From Cyclostephanos tholiformis (taxonomy: Eukaryota; Bacillariophyta; Thalassiosirophyceae; Thalassiosirales; Thalassiosiraceae): DNA of 20,567 nucleotides. Location: the NCBI GenBank assembly GCA_036939975.1, contig JALLPB010001210.1, forward strand, positions 1 to 20,567, written 5' to 3'. The stretch's first letter is position 1. Each line of letters starts with the position of its first letter. This document shows positions 7,458 through 18,184 of this stretch, one piece after another. The translations under genes and the position numbers were made by a program. The notes beneath the pieces were generated by a model. The model searched no databases. It saw nothing but the letters and a program-made list of their open reading frames with translations, and was not told the origin of the DNA.

Positions 7458-9880
7458 ATGCCCCGCCTCGTAACGATGATTATGACGACGATGATGATGA
7501 TGATGACCACCCTGTCGTATCGCCACGGTCGCACGATGGTGACGAGCGTGGCGACCGCGTCAAGTCTGCGACTCCGTTCGCGGTATTATTCTTCCCCCCC
7601 TTCCTCCGCCCTGGCGTTGTTCCAGGTCGTTGGCGGGATCGGCGTCGGCGGCGACGGCGGATGGCGCGCCTCCGCCCTCCTCGGGAGGAATACTAAAAAT
7701 CGCCGCGGGAGGAATAACAACATGAACGGATTTCGTCGCGTCGCGTGGGATGGCAGGCCCGTCATCGCGAGCGCGGCCTTTTCCGTGGAACGACGGGGGG
7801 CGCACGCCTTCACGTCGCCGTCGTCGTCGTCGTCACCGTCCGGGGGGGAGAATGGGAACGGAAGGATGAGGATGCCGATACCGATCGTGCTATTGGCGGG
7901 TTTCCTGGGATCTGGCAAGACGTCGACGCTGAAGCACTTGCTCGAGAATAACGTGAACGTGCGCATCGGCACCATAGTCAACGACGTCGCCGAGGTCAAC
8001 ATCGACGCGAAGCTCATATCCAACGTGTTGGGCGGTGCCAACAACAATAATAATAATAATAATAATAACGGCTCGGACGGCGGAAAGGACGGAGGAGGGG
8101 ACGACCCGAGCTACGCCGATGGGGGCATAGTCGAATTGCAGAACGGATGCGCGTGCTGTTCCCTCGCCGACGAGTTGTTGACGAGCGTCGTGAAGTTGAC
8201 GGATGGCGGCAATCGACAACTGGATGCCATCGTGGTTGAATTGAGCGGCGTCGCCGATCCGATGAGCGTTAGGGATAATTGGGAGCAGGCGCGACTGGTG
8301 AGTGGGATGGAGGGTGGGGGGTTACCCGTTGGGGGGGGCTTTAACGCGTCTTTCAACATTCGTCCGCCGTCGTCCTTTTTTTCATGTTTTGTTTTGTTTT
8401 TTTGCGTCCCCGGCCCTTTCTTTCGCGCCGTCGACGACGCGCACACACCCCGGACAAACAACAGCAAGGACATCCCGCCACCCGACTAGCATCCCTCGAG
8501 CGTACAGTGACCCTCATCGATGCGTGTACCTTCGGGACCGATTGGATGTCGTGGGACGAGGCGGGGGATCGTCCGGAGTGGCGTGAGGACGGGGGGGGTG
8601 GGAACGATGCCTTCCATTCAAGTTCGAGAAAGGTACCCGAGCTACTCGCCGAGCAAGTCGAGGCCGCGGATCTCCTACTGGTAAATAAGGTGGACATGGC
8701 CGATGATGGACAGGTCGCTGTGGCGAGCGGCGTCGCTAGGGGACTGCTCAAGGAAAAATCAAAGGGTGACGTATTGGAGGTTTCGTACGGCAGGGTAAGC
8801 GTGGCCAAATTGCTCGGGGATAGGATAATGGGCGTCGTGGTCCAGGAGGAGGAGGAGGAGGAGGAGGTGTTGGAGGATGCCGGCCATTCTCACGGACACG
8901 GCGATCACGATGACGCATCATCGGCCTGCGCCGAGCCGGAATGCACCGACGATGCCTTCCGTTCCCACTCCCACGAACATTCTCCCTCTTCAATCGCGGA
9001 GATTGAGTCGGCGTGCGACGATCCGGTCTGCACGGACACCACGCACTCTCACTCGCACGGGCACGAACACGCCGTTGCCGCGAGTAGTAGCACGGAAGTG
9101 GCAATGACGTGCGACGATCCGGTCTGCACGGACCCCACGCACTCCCATTCTCACGGTCACGAACACGCCGTTACCGCGAGCGGGGAGGGGGCGACGACGT
9201 GCGACGATCCGGTCTGCACGGATCCCACTCACTCCCATTCGCACGAACACGCACACGCCACGAGCACGGAGGTCGCCCTGAATCACTTGGGCATTACCAG
9301 CTTCGTCTACAGGGCGTCGGTCCCGTTCAACTCCCAGCGCCTGCTGGCGTTGCTCAACCAATGGCCGGTGCCAATCAAGGACGAATTGGACATAGGACTG
9401 GTCGTGGGATTGGGGAACAAGGAAGGAAATTTGGACGATGAAACGCCGGAGGATAAGCGGGCGTTTGTCGGGGTGTTGCGCTCCAAGGGCTTCTGCTGGA
9501 TGGCGCCGACGTACTGGTCCAACGCCAGGGGCGGACCCGGAGAGGACGTCTGGCGTCATGACACCGCCATGTACTGGTCACACGCGGGCAAGCACTTCGG
9601 CATCTCGACTGCCGGCAAGTGGTGGGCATCGCTCGGCAAGGAAGGGATGAGGCCCTACTTCGCGAATAACATGGGAGAGTACGACAGGATAATGCGTGAG
9701 GATTGGGCCTCGGAGGAATGGGGAGATCGACGACAGGAGCTGGTCTTCATCGGCACAAGGCTCGACGAGGACATTATAAGATCGGCGTTGAATAGCTGTC
9801 TCTGTACGGAAGAGGAGATGGTTGATTACCGGAAGCAATTGAGAAAGTACTTAGATGCGAATCCAAGCACGATTGCCTAG
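7458..9880 (+). CDS. CobW/COG0523 GTPase metallochaperone with Cys/His repeats
   Basis: CobW-family GTPases deliver metal, often zinc, to client proteins. Exons 7458-8297 and 8465-9880 flank a 167-bp GT-AG intron (phase 0: NWEQARL then QGHPATRLASLERTVTLIDA), giving 751 residues. Visible parts: an Arg/Ser-rich, Met-rich N-terminus (1-130) that looks like an organelle presequence, including GAHAF (115-119), loosely like the diatom plastid ASAF motif; Walker A GFLGSGKT (148-155); a poly-Asn insert (195-204); the metal motif GCACC (230-234); G4 NKVD; an acidic run; four Cys/His repeats (about 427-547); and a CobW C-terminal domain (about 553-735, RSKGFCWMA). The CPELVPI-like motif of animal ZNG1 is not visible. 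The start is uncertain because several ATGs follow 7458. Metal and client are unknown. Confidence 0.93.
8040..8069 (+). repeat. AAC/AAT trinucleotide run coding poly-Asn
   Basis: Ten consecutive Asn codons (mostly AAT) in the CobW gene, inserted between the NIDAKLISN segment and the GCACC metal motif and followed by a Gly/Asp-rich linker. The insert probably loops out of the GTPase fold. Its length is likely polymorphic. Confidence 0.9.
8927..9264 (+). repeat. Four-unit Cys/His metal-binding repeat inside the CobW gene
   Basis: Four tandem units, each starting at a TGC codon (8927, 9014, 9110, 9200) and spaced 87, 96 and 90 bases. The protein pattern is C-D-D-P-V-C-T-D-P-T-H-S-H-S-H-G-H-E-H with a variable Ala/Ser/Thr/Glu linker. 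The first unit is the most diverged (CAEPECTDDAFRSHSHEH). The last three are near identical at the DNA level over the CDDPVCTD part, which suggests recent duplication. The clustered Cys and alternating His are strong metal-ligand signatures. Confidence 0.93.
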
Positions 9881-10189
9881 TTGGTTAAATAGACCACATG
9901 GGCCGCTGATGGGGATAGCTGCACTCTGTTATTTCTATCCCCAAACGCAATGAGCAATAATGGTCAACAAACCTGTAATCAAAGCTCTTGATATCTAGTA
10001 GTAGATTTATAGAGTGTTCTCTCTCTCTCTAGAGAGGTAAATACTATATTGTATTACTCTAATTTGGCTGCACAGAAATTGGATCGATTACTTACACAAA
10101 ATGTTTTTCTCCCCTCATTACCTGACCGACTATTAATTTGACCATAAAAATCTTCCCGACAAGACGAACGACGCCCAAATTGTTTTTCC
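9881..10189. other. Tail-to-tail spacer between CobW and CBS genes
   Basis: This 309-bp gap lies between convergent stop codons and must hold both 3' ends. It contains a perfect 9-bp hairpin (9910-9943) and a CT run ending in the palindrome CTCTCTAGAGAG (10025-10036). I see no gene. Confidence 0.6.
9910..9943. terminator. Possible 3'-end hairpin downstream of the CobW gene
   Basis: TGGGGATAG (9910-9918) and CTATCCCCA (9935-9943) are perfect inverted repeats around a 16-nt loop, 29 bases past the stop. It may be a transcript 3'-end structure. In a eukaryote a terminator role is speculative. Confidence 0.3.
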
Positions 10190-11526
10190 TCATACACCGG
10201 GGATGGCCGGCTTGATTATAAAGTTGATGATATCAGTAAAGCTTACTACCCCGACTGGCTTCATATCTTTGTCCACAACAAAAAGTCGATGAAAGCCCGT
10301 CTTGGCCATCAAGTTAACGACATGCGCCACCGTCGCATCGTCGTGGACGTGGCAAAATGGGTGTTTCTCTTTCTTGCCCACCTCACCCTGACGAACGCTG
10401 GCCAAATAAGACATTATGTCCATATCCATACTCGTCCTACCGGCATCCAAAACCGCGCGCTTAATGTCCTTCGCAGACGTGGCCCCGACGAGCTTGCCAT
10501 CTTCGTCCACCACGGCGATGCCACTTAAACGTTTAGCATCCAAGAGCTCGAAGGCATCGGCGGCACTTGAGGTGTCGGCTATTGTCACGACGTCTTTAAG
10601 GAAAGGCAGGCCTGCGTCGGTCATCTTCTCATCCAACGAATCCTTCGGGCACTTGCTTGCAATGAAGGCGACGATGCCTGACTGAGATAGTATTCCCTCA
10701 CAGACTGAATAGCAAATTGATGTCCATGTATTAGAGAGATAGATTTCAACATGTGGACACGCTACAGAATGAATATATGTGAATCACTTACCAGCCCTGG
10801 CTGCCGACGAAGCGCCAATGCAAACTCGATGCTTGCGCCGGCTCGCCAACACCTTGCAAATATCAAGTAGCGAGGATTCCTTCGTATAGAACACTGGCGG
10901 CATGGGATTCCTAGCGGCGAGGTAGGAGACGGTGACCGCCCCCGGAGTGGATGGTTTAGAGTCTATTTTCATATGCTGCAAAGCCTTTGCCAGGCGCTCG
11001 CGTTGCATCGCGCGGTTGATTTCCGCATCAGTGGGAAGGTGGGTGTCGTGTCCCGGTTTGGTGTGCTGGTCGATGCCCAAGGCGACGAATTCACGATGTG
11101 CGGCGTTGACACAGGATAGAATGTCTCGTACATCGAACATGCCAACGAAAGTTTTCCTGTCAGCATCGTATACCGGCGCGCCCATGCTAATTTCATGTCC
11201 CGTGGGAATGTCGAATTGAATTACATTAGTGAGTAAAGGGAGAGGGGCGACTCATCGTGCAACCATGTCGCCCTAGTCATTTGAACTTACATGAAGTTTT
11301 CCCAGAGGAGCGTCGCCGCCTCGAGAGGGGTCATTTTTGAATCGATAACGATTACGGAGGCCGGCGGGTGGGGTTCTGACTGCGTTGATTCATCCTCCAC
11401 CGTGAATGCGCGGGCCTTTTCACGGTCCGACGCCCTCTTTCGCTCAGTGAACTCCATCACCTCGCCGGCGGTGTAGGATTCGATCACATTCAAGAGAGCC
11501 TGCGCGCTTTTGCTTCTAAAATTCAT
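10190..11526 (-). CDS. Four-CBS-domain protein (two Bateman modules)
   Basis: CBS pairs bind adenine nucleotides or related ligands and regulate partner proteins; the four-CBS layout resembles SNF4/AMPK-gamma. Three exons, complement(11291-11526, 10792-11186, 10677-10190), with GT-AG introns of 104 and 114 bp, give 372 residues. The frame runs cleanly through both junctions (LLWENF-I-MGAPVYDADRK and SSAARAG-IVAFIASK). CBS1 includes PVYDADRKTFVGMFDVRDIL, CBS2 includes LLDICKVLASRRKHRVCI, CBS3 includes LSGIAVVDEDGKLVGATSAK and CBS4 ends FVVDKDMKPVGVVSFTDII. There are no membrane segments or catalytic domain, so it is probably a soluble regulatory subunit. Being an AMPK gamma subunit is possible but unproven. 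Divergent from GAPDH. Confidence 0.9.
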
Positions 11527-13358
<1,832 letters not shown>

Positions 13359-13467
13359 ATGCTTGGTTGGGTTTGCTGCATGAAATTGATGTAGTAACAC
13401 GCGTATTTTGCTTTGTGATGGCTATGTGTTACTTTGAGATGGTGATGTGGGTAAATAACGAGAATAA
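13359..13467. other. GAPDH 3' flank
   Basis: Short AT-rich stretch after the GAPDH stop, up to the foldback element. No gene is seen; it presumably includes the transcript 3' end. Confidence 0.5.
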
Positions 13468-13497
13468 TGGGTGACTGCATTTATTCGGCTAAACGGT

Positions 13498-13544
13498 TTA
13501 GACCGGATTTAGACCGGTCTAAATGCTGTCTAAATCCGGTCTAA
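13498..13544. repeat. 17-bp perfect inverted repeat with nested palindrome
   Basis: TTAGACCGGATTTAGAC (13498-13514) and its exact reverse complement (13528-13544) surround a 13-nt loop. Overlapping them is the perfect 18-bp palindrome ATTTAGACCGGTCTAAAT (13507-13524). These belong to the left part of the foldback element. Confidence 0.92.
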
Positions 13545-13729
13545 CTACAAAATAACCTAAATTTTAACAGCATGTCCGGACATCTCTGCTAAATTTTAGG
13601 CCAGTCTAAATATTTAAGCCAGAAAAAATACGTTGGGCATTGTAAATTTATACTATTCCTACTTGTATGTGGGGTTTGCGCCAACGTAAGCGCCGATGAC
13701 CAACGGCCGATGACAACATCCCCATCAAC

Positions 13730-14075
13730 ATGGCCGCCGCCGCCGCCGGAAATGGCCCCCTAGCGCCGCATATGTTGTCGGAAATTCGAAAACGTCGCGT
13801 CGGATCGATCGGGTATGATGGCCCGATCAAGCGAATATGCATTTTACCGGCTCGTCGCTGGTATAAATCCCAAAAACACTCCGGTGGCAAGGCGAGATTC
13901 ATTGCCATCTTCGCCGCATTACCGGAGCGTTTTAAGGGTTTTAGACCGGCTCATCGCCGGCGAAAAGCATGTTCGCTTGATCGGGGTATCGTGTCCCATC
14001 TGTCAAACGCGTTCCCAGTGGAATTTTTAGAATTTTATGTAGTGCTAGGGGGCCATTTCTGGCGGCGGCGGCCAT
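13730..14075. repeat. 156-nt imperfect palindrome arms with 35-nt loop
   Basis: The left arm (13730-13885) and right arm (13921-14075, inverted) both begin ATGGCCGCCGCCGCC, continue GAAATGGCCCCCTAGC, share CCCGATCAAGCGAA near the middle and end CTCCGGT. Several stretches are identical and others diverged, as expected for an ageing palindrome. The loop is 13886-13920. A single strand could form a long hairpin. Confidence 0.85.
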
Positions 14076-14177
14076 GGTGGTGGTGTTGGTTGTTTTCCTA
14101 CTACAGGTCGGAAAAAGTACTAAAAAAATCCTAAATTTTCGGGGTCTAAATCTAAGCCGATTTTATGCAGTCACCCA

Positions 14178-14419
14178 GTGTATTTTTTCTCAAAGATGGG
14201 ATTTCTTCCAAAATAAAGATCAAACAAAAATAATCTTTCAATCAAAACATATCCAGTTCTTTGGCAATCTGTAGTATCGTACTACCCGTTCAGACACAAG
14301 AAAATCGGCGAGATGAATGAGAAACTCGAACTTGCTTCCACGAGAACTGCTGCATTTGGTGGATTTTTTTAGTGATTTGGCATCATGCATCATCACTTTG
14401 AATTCCCCCCGTCACAAGC
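14178..14419. promoter_or_regulatory. Upstream region of the REEP/HVA22-like gene
   Basis: About 240 AT-rich bases between the foldback element and the next ATG. The promoter probably lies here, so the element sits close to it. No named box is certain. Confidence 0.35.
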
Positions 14420-15532
14420 ATGAGTGACGATGACACCAACGTTGACTTGAACAATATCTGGAGTTCGCTGACTTGCTCTTTCGCGGTCCTTGCATTGGTT
14501 TCGCTGTCCTACAAGTTCTTGCCATCGAATCGAGGGCGAAATTTCAAGATCCATGCGTTGTATTGGGCCGTAGCCATAGTCACAGTCATTGTCCTCCCAA
14601 GTGATGTGTCATCTTATGTTTTCACTGGACTGACAATAACTCTGGTTGGAGCAATATATCCGATATACCGCGCAGTAAAGGCATGTTGCACACCCTACGA
14701 AGGCGATGACAAGGAATGGCTCCAATTCTGGGTTGTGGGAGGAATTTTGTTCATGGTGACAACTTGGGTCGACGATGCGATTGAAAATGAGTATGCCAAG
14801 GGAGTATGGTTAGGCTGCCTCCTATTTACCTTCTTCTGGCTCTACTTCCCCTTGACCTGCGGGGCTCAACTTGTTTATGATGGAATCACTGAGCCATTAC
14901 TCGGGCCTCGCGTCCAATACGTACAAAACGAGATTACCACGTTTATTCTTTATGCTCAATCTGTGGCAAACGCTCTTCACATCTACCTTGTGTGGCTCTT
15001 TTTCATGATTCTTCCCTCTGATTCCAAAAGAGTTGTTGCGATTTCTATCGGAACTGTGTATCCATTTTTATGCTCCATAACTGCGGTAGCTGGCGATAGG
15101 ATCGAGGATATAACATATTGGCTAACATATTGGGCCGCCTACGGATGTCTCTTCGTGATCATGGACATGATCGAACATTGGATGGGACAGACAACAATAC
15201 TGTATTGTTTTGTCATTTTAATCACCGTCTATCTGATGCTACCAATGTTCCGGGGGGCCGATAAGGTTTTTCGAAACATCTTAGTACCACTTGCGGGGCT
15301 AAAGGAGATGCTGATGTTGCGTGATGCGTACCAGATCAAAAGGCAGTTGCTGAAAGATTTAGATCCAGACAGAGCCAAGCTAGTAGGAAAATCTATTGCG
15401 TATTTATTCGATCATGAGGATGATGACATTGATCCAGGCGTAAAGCTTAAGCGATCCTGGAATTGGCTCAAAATTCCAGGCAGACCGATGAAGTACGAAG
15501 AGCAACATACTACGAAGCTGAATTTAGTGTAG
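14420..15532 (+). CDS. REEP/HVA22 (TB2/DP1)-like membrane protein with two domain copies
   Basis: TB2/DP1/HVA22 proteins insert hairpins into the ER membrane and bend it or help traffic. This intronless gene codes 370 residues. TM1 is about 13-34 and further membrane segments follow to about residue 290. Copy 1 (about 66-165) has AIYPIYRAVKACC, then DDKEWLQFWVV and LYFPLTCGAQLVYDGITEPLL. Copy 2 (about 205-295) has GTVYPFLCSITAV, then EDITYWLTYWAA and LMLPMFRGADKVFRNILVPL. Both keep the family order YP - D..WL.YW - LP..GA..VY..I..P. The tail (about 300-370) is charged and cytosolic-looking (HEDDDIDPG). Most family members have a single domain. Codon use is much less biased than in GAPDH. Start ATG 14420 is the first Met of the frame. 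Confidence 0.82.
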   Translation: MSDDDTNVDLNNIWSSLTCSFAVLALVSLSYKFLPSNRGRNFKIHALYWAVAIVTVIVLPSDVSSYVFTGLTITLVGAIYPIYRAVKACCTPYEGDDKEWLQFWVVGGILFMVTTWVDDAIENEYAKGVWLGCLLFTFFWLYFPLTCGAQLVYDGITEPLLGPRVQYVQNEITTFILYAQSVANALHIYLVWLFFMILPSDSKRVVAISIGTVYPFLCSITAVAGDRIEDITYWLTYWAAYGCLFVIMDMIEHWMGQTTILYCFVILITVYLMLPMFRGADKVFRNILVPLAGLKEMLMLRDAYQIKRQLLKDLDPDRAKLVGKSIAYLFDHEDDDIDPGVKLKRSWNWLKIPGRPMKYEEQHTTKLNLV

Positions 15533-15998
15533 GTTTGACTTACTTACTACTTTTGCGAGAAATGTTTCCATAACAAATAAGCGCTCTAGTTGAGAGCTGT
15601 ATTCAATTCAACATTAGTGTGCCAAGGCTTGACCCATGAATTCCGATTATCGGCAGAAAGCTCTTTGGAACACCTAGGCAATAAAATAAAAGCATTATCA
15701 GCATATCTTATGGCGAACGTAGCAGACACAGCGCCAATGAGGACATGAACAACAACCATCTATGCGGAGCTTTTGCCTACAGGCCCTATCAGGTGTTGAT
15801 GCGCCTATCGATACGGGGCTTTCATGAAAGAACTCCACCGCAGGATTCGGTGCGGCAGCTGACGTCGGTTTTGTTGACACTAGAGCCTTCCGTTCACCTT
15901 ACCGTTGTCGTCTATACCTCAAAATAATTCAGAATTATCGCCGAAATGGAAGTTATCCTTATTGCTCAGCAAAAGACATTTTGCTTGGCTCACAAGGG
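15533..15998. other. Tail-to-tail spacer between REEP-like and carrier genes
   Basis: A 466-bp gap between convergent genes. I see no coding signal or named element. Two short frames here lack any protein signature. It should contain both 3' ends. Confidence 0.5.
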
Positions 15999-17167
15999 TT
16001 ACCCGAGAGAATCCGCGTAGAAGGCCCTGCATTTCTCGTAGCAGGTCATAGTAATGGTTGTTGCAGGGGCAAAATGTATAACACGAGCGCCGGCGCCACG
16101 AAATAGCCCACGAAGCCCACCGTCTACATATGCAGATCGTAGACAATCCAGCATGCTACTATATTGCACTGTTTGGTTCCCTTGTGTAGCTGCCGCAGCA
16201 GATTTCCCTCTTTGCACTTGCAGCCGAAGCTTTGCCATATCGAGAGGCGACGTTAGCCACGAAGCCAATGCGCCTGCCCCTGCGCTGCATGCAACCAAAT
16301 GAATAAATGGGAGGTCGCCATCTTTCACTGAAATCATACCGTCATCGCTCATTGCATCAGTGTTACTATCCTTCCGATGTACGTATTCTTTCGACCATGT
16401 TTTGCATTGCTCGTAAAACATGAAATATAGTGCCGAAAATGGACCGAAAGAGGCCAGAGTCGCCCCGTAGCCTTTGTATATACCCCTCATGCCTTCAGTT
16501 CTCAAAATTTGACGTAGGGCATCCAAGCTCCCATTGTATTGGTGATTCTGATGCCGATAGTGGCCAGTCACATCAGTCAAATTTCGTTGCACTTGCATCC
16601 TCTCCTTCACGACGTCAACGGGCACGTATACAACGCAAGACACCGCCTCTGCTAGCATGCCAGACATGAAATGAATCGCGAACTCCTGTGGGTGCGACGG
16701 GGTTGGCGTATCTCCAGCGGATGATGCCGTCGCTTCTCTCCCACGCCATCCCGACGCAGCCGACGATAACGAATCTCTAAAAAAGGCATACCCCGTGAGA
16801 TACAACACCGTGCCGGGCGTTCCTCCGACAATGACGGCGCCGAATCCTCCATATAGAGCCCGAGGTCCCTCGTGTCGATAAGTTCGTACGAGTGCATCTA
16901 GCGGGCCGCGAAATGTTTCGTTCGGTCGACCACCGATGGACGTCACGGGTGCTTGAATTCTGGCTTTCGCCTGTTGTTCAAAGTTTAGCATGCATCATGA
17001 GTGGCGGTGGAACACATTCTCATCGGGCATTCACTCACAGTATCAAGTGGGTGGGTAACTATACGGCTGATTATCCCAGCTGTTGCTGATCCCATGACGT
17101 CGTGAAGAAGAGGCGACGATGACGACGACGACGACGATCTCGAGGAAGAAGTATCATCCGATCCCAT
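15999..17167 (-). CDS. Mitochondrial carrier family (SLC25) transporter
   Basis: SLC25 carriers exchange metabolites across the inner mitochondrial membrane. Two exons, complement(17039-17167) and complement(15999-16970), with a 68-bp GT-AG intron, give 366 residues. The junction falls inside the first signature and rebuilds THPLDT-AKARIQ. The three repeats each carry the family P-x-[DE]-x-x-[KR] motif: HPLDTAKAR (about 40), VPVDVVKER (about 160) and SPLDMAKLR (about 285), each followed by a typical Gly-rich YGG, YKGYG or FRGAG segment. The N-terminus is a Ser run (SSSRSSSSSSSSP). Substrate is not assignable by eye; mitoferrin-, SAM- or amino-acid-type carriers are all possible. Head-to-head with a mitochondrial ferredoxin gene. 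Confidence 0.93.
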
Positions 17168-17512
17168 ATCGAAGGTATATTATCGTTTGTGAATAATTAG
17201 TGTAATATAACATCACAAAGAACGATACCAATTTCAATTTTTAGAGGGGTGTTTGGTGTTTTCGAATGAGGGTATCGTAAGTACACGGTACTCTACGTTA
17301 TTAGGTAGATAGAGATAGTAATACAATGTTATGGAAGGTATGGTAAGGAGTACCTATGTCCCTCGCACTCCTCCTCGGTCCATCCGTCGCTCGTCCTTCT
17401 TCTTATTATTATTATTTGAACACAGGGGAGGGTAGACGACGAGGATCATGAATACGGAAATGCTTTGCAGTAGACTCCGCCGGTGAACACTGTGAAACAA
17501 CAGACGAATACG
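17168..17512. promoter_or_regulatory. Shared upstream region of the carrier and ferredoxin genes
   Basis: 345 bp between two divergent start codons for two predicted mitochondrial proteins. It contains a GGTA-rich stretch (about 17260-17355: GGTATCG, ACGGTACTC, GGTAGATAG, GGTATGGTAAGG, GTACC) that could hold repeated factor sites, and a (TTA)n run near 17400. The bidirectional promoter role is inferred from the layout. Confidence 0.5.
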
Positions 17513-18184
17513 ATGGCTTCGGTCTTCCGCCGTCCTTTGTCTGCGATGGGCCCAATAGCCATCAGGGGACTGCAACTGACACCAACCTTCAGAGGATTGG
17601 CAACGAAGACGAGCGCGGCGGCGGCCCCCGTCATCGTCCTCCGTCGCTTCTCCTCAGCAGCGACGGGGGGGGACGGTGGCGTCGACGCGAAGGAGACAGT
17701 CAAAATTACATACGTTGATCCAGGCGGAGAAGAGCACTCCGTAGAAGCCGAAATAGGAAAGAATTTGATGGATGTTGCTCATGACAATAACATTGAGCTC
17801 GAAGGTAAAATGATTTCTTTACATATACACCCAAGCACTTTATCCTCCCAGTACCTCATACTTGATTTATTTATACTCTTACAACCGACGAAGGGGCATG
17901 TGGTGGGGAGTTGGCGTGCTCCACTTGTCATCTGGTGTTTGAGAAGGAAGTATACGATACTCTTCCTCCCAAGACGGACGAAGAGGAGGATATGCTAGAT
18001 TTGGCATTTGAGCTAACCGAAACGTGAGAGCTCACATCAAGTTGACTTTATTTTTCTTGTGCCGGTAAACATGCGTACTAACAGCGTCTTAATTGCATTT
18101 CTTAGGTCCCGTCTTGGCTGTCAAATCCGTGTTACTAAAGAGATGGATGGGATCAAGGTCAGGATTCCTGACGATGGATACTGA
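17513..18184 (+). CDS. Mitochondrial [2Fe-2S] ferredoxin, adrenodoxin type
   Basis: This electron carrier serves Fe-S cluster assembly and/or mitochondrial P450 and heme pathways. Exons 17513-17804, 17894-18023 and 18106-18184, with GT-AG introns of 89 and 82 bp, give 166 residues. The four cluster cysteines are rebuilt across all three exons: Cys100, Cys106, Cys109 and Cys146, exactly the adrenodoxin spacing C-x5-C-x2-C-x36-C ([20 protein letters not shown]). The first 50 residues are rich in Arg, Ser and Ala with no acids, a mitochondrial presequence. The acidic helix [15 protein letters not shown], which docks partners, is present. I start at ATG 17513; an in-frame GTG at 17483 is less likely. 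The C-terminus stops at RIPDDGY without the usual RN-x-Y-x-DG tail of FDX2/Yah1-type proteins. Confidence 0.95.

Larger units (their letters stand above)
13468..14177. mobile_element. Foldback/MITE-like non-coding element (about 710 bp)
   Basis: The outer ends share the perfect 13-bp inverted repeat TGGGTGACTGCAT (13468-13480 and, inverted, 14165-14177), with imperfect matching further in (CGGCT-A, TTTAGACC). Inside lies a large second inverted repeat of 156/155 nt around a 35-nt loop. TTTAGACCGG-type motifs recur in both orientations, mostly on the left. No transposase is encoded, and the open frames (13730-14134 plus, 13648-13908 minus) run through the palindrome and look accidental. I found no clear target-site duplication at these borders, so the ends may be a few bases off and the superfamily is unassigned. 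Confidence 0.75.

Noticed and set aside
8491..8507. Alternative CobW intron acceptors at CTAG (8488) and TACAG (8507)
   Set aside because: Neither keeps the frame with the donor at 8298 in phase 0; AACAACAG ending at 8464 does and yields family-like sequence.
8990..9559. 189-codon minus-strand frame across the CobW repeats
   Set aside because: Antisense shadow of the Cys/His repeats; its apparent repeats only mirror those of the true frame.
10025..10036. CTCTCTAGAGAG palindrome as a regulatory site
   Set aside because: It is the end of a simple CT repeat in a tail-to-tail spacer; symmetry is easily accidental.
13730..14134. 134-codon plus-strand frame (MAAAAAGNG...) and the 86-codon minus-strand frame 13648-13908
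   Set aside because: Both run through the arms of the foldback palindrome. Their shared openings come from the inverted repeat, and composition shifts to W/F/R-rich nonsense past the loop.
13465..14180. Reading the foldback element as a CACTA-type transposon from CACTGGG at the right end
   Set aside because: The left end reads TAATGGG rather than CACTG and no 3-bp target duplication flanks these borders.
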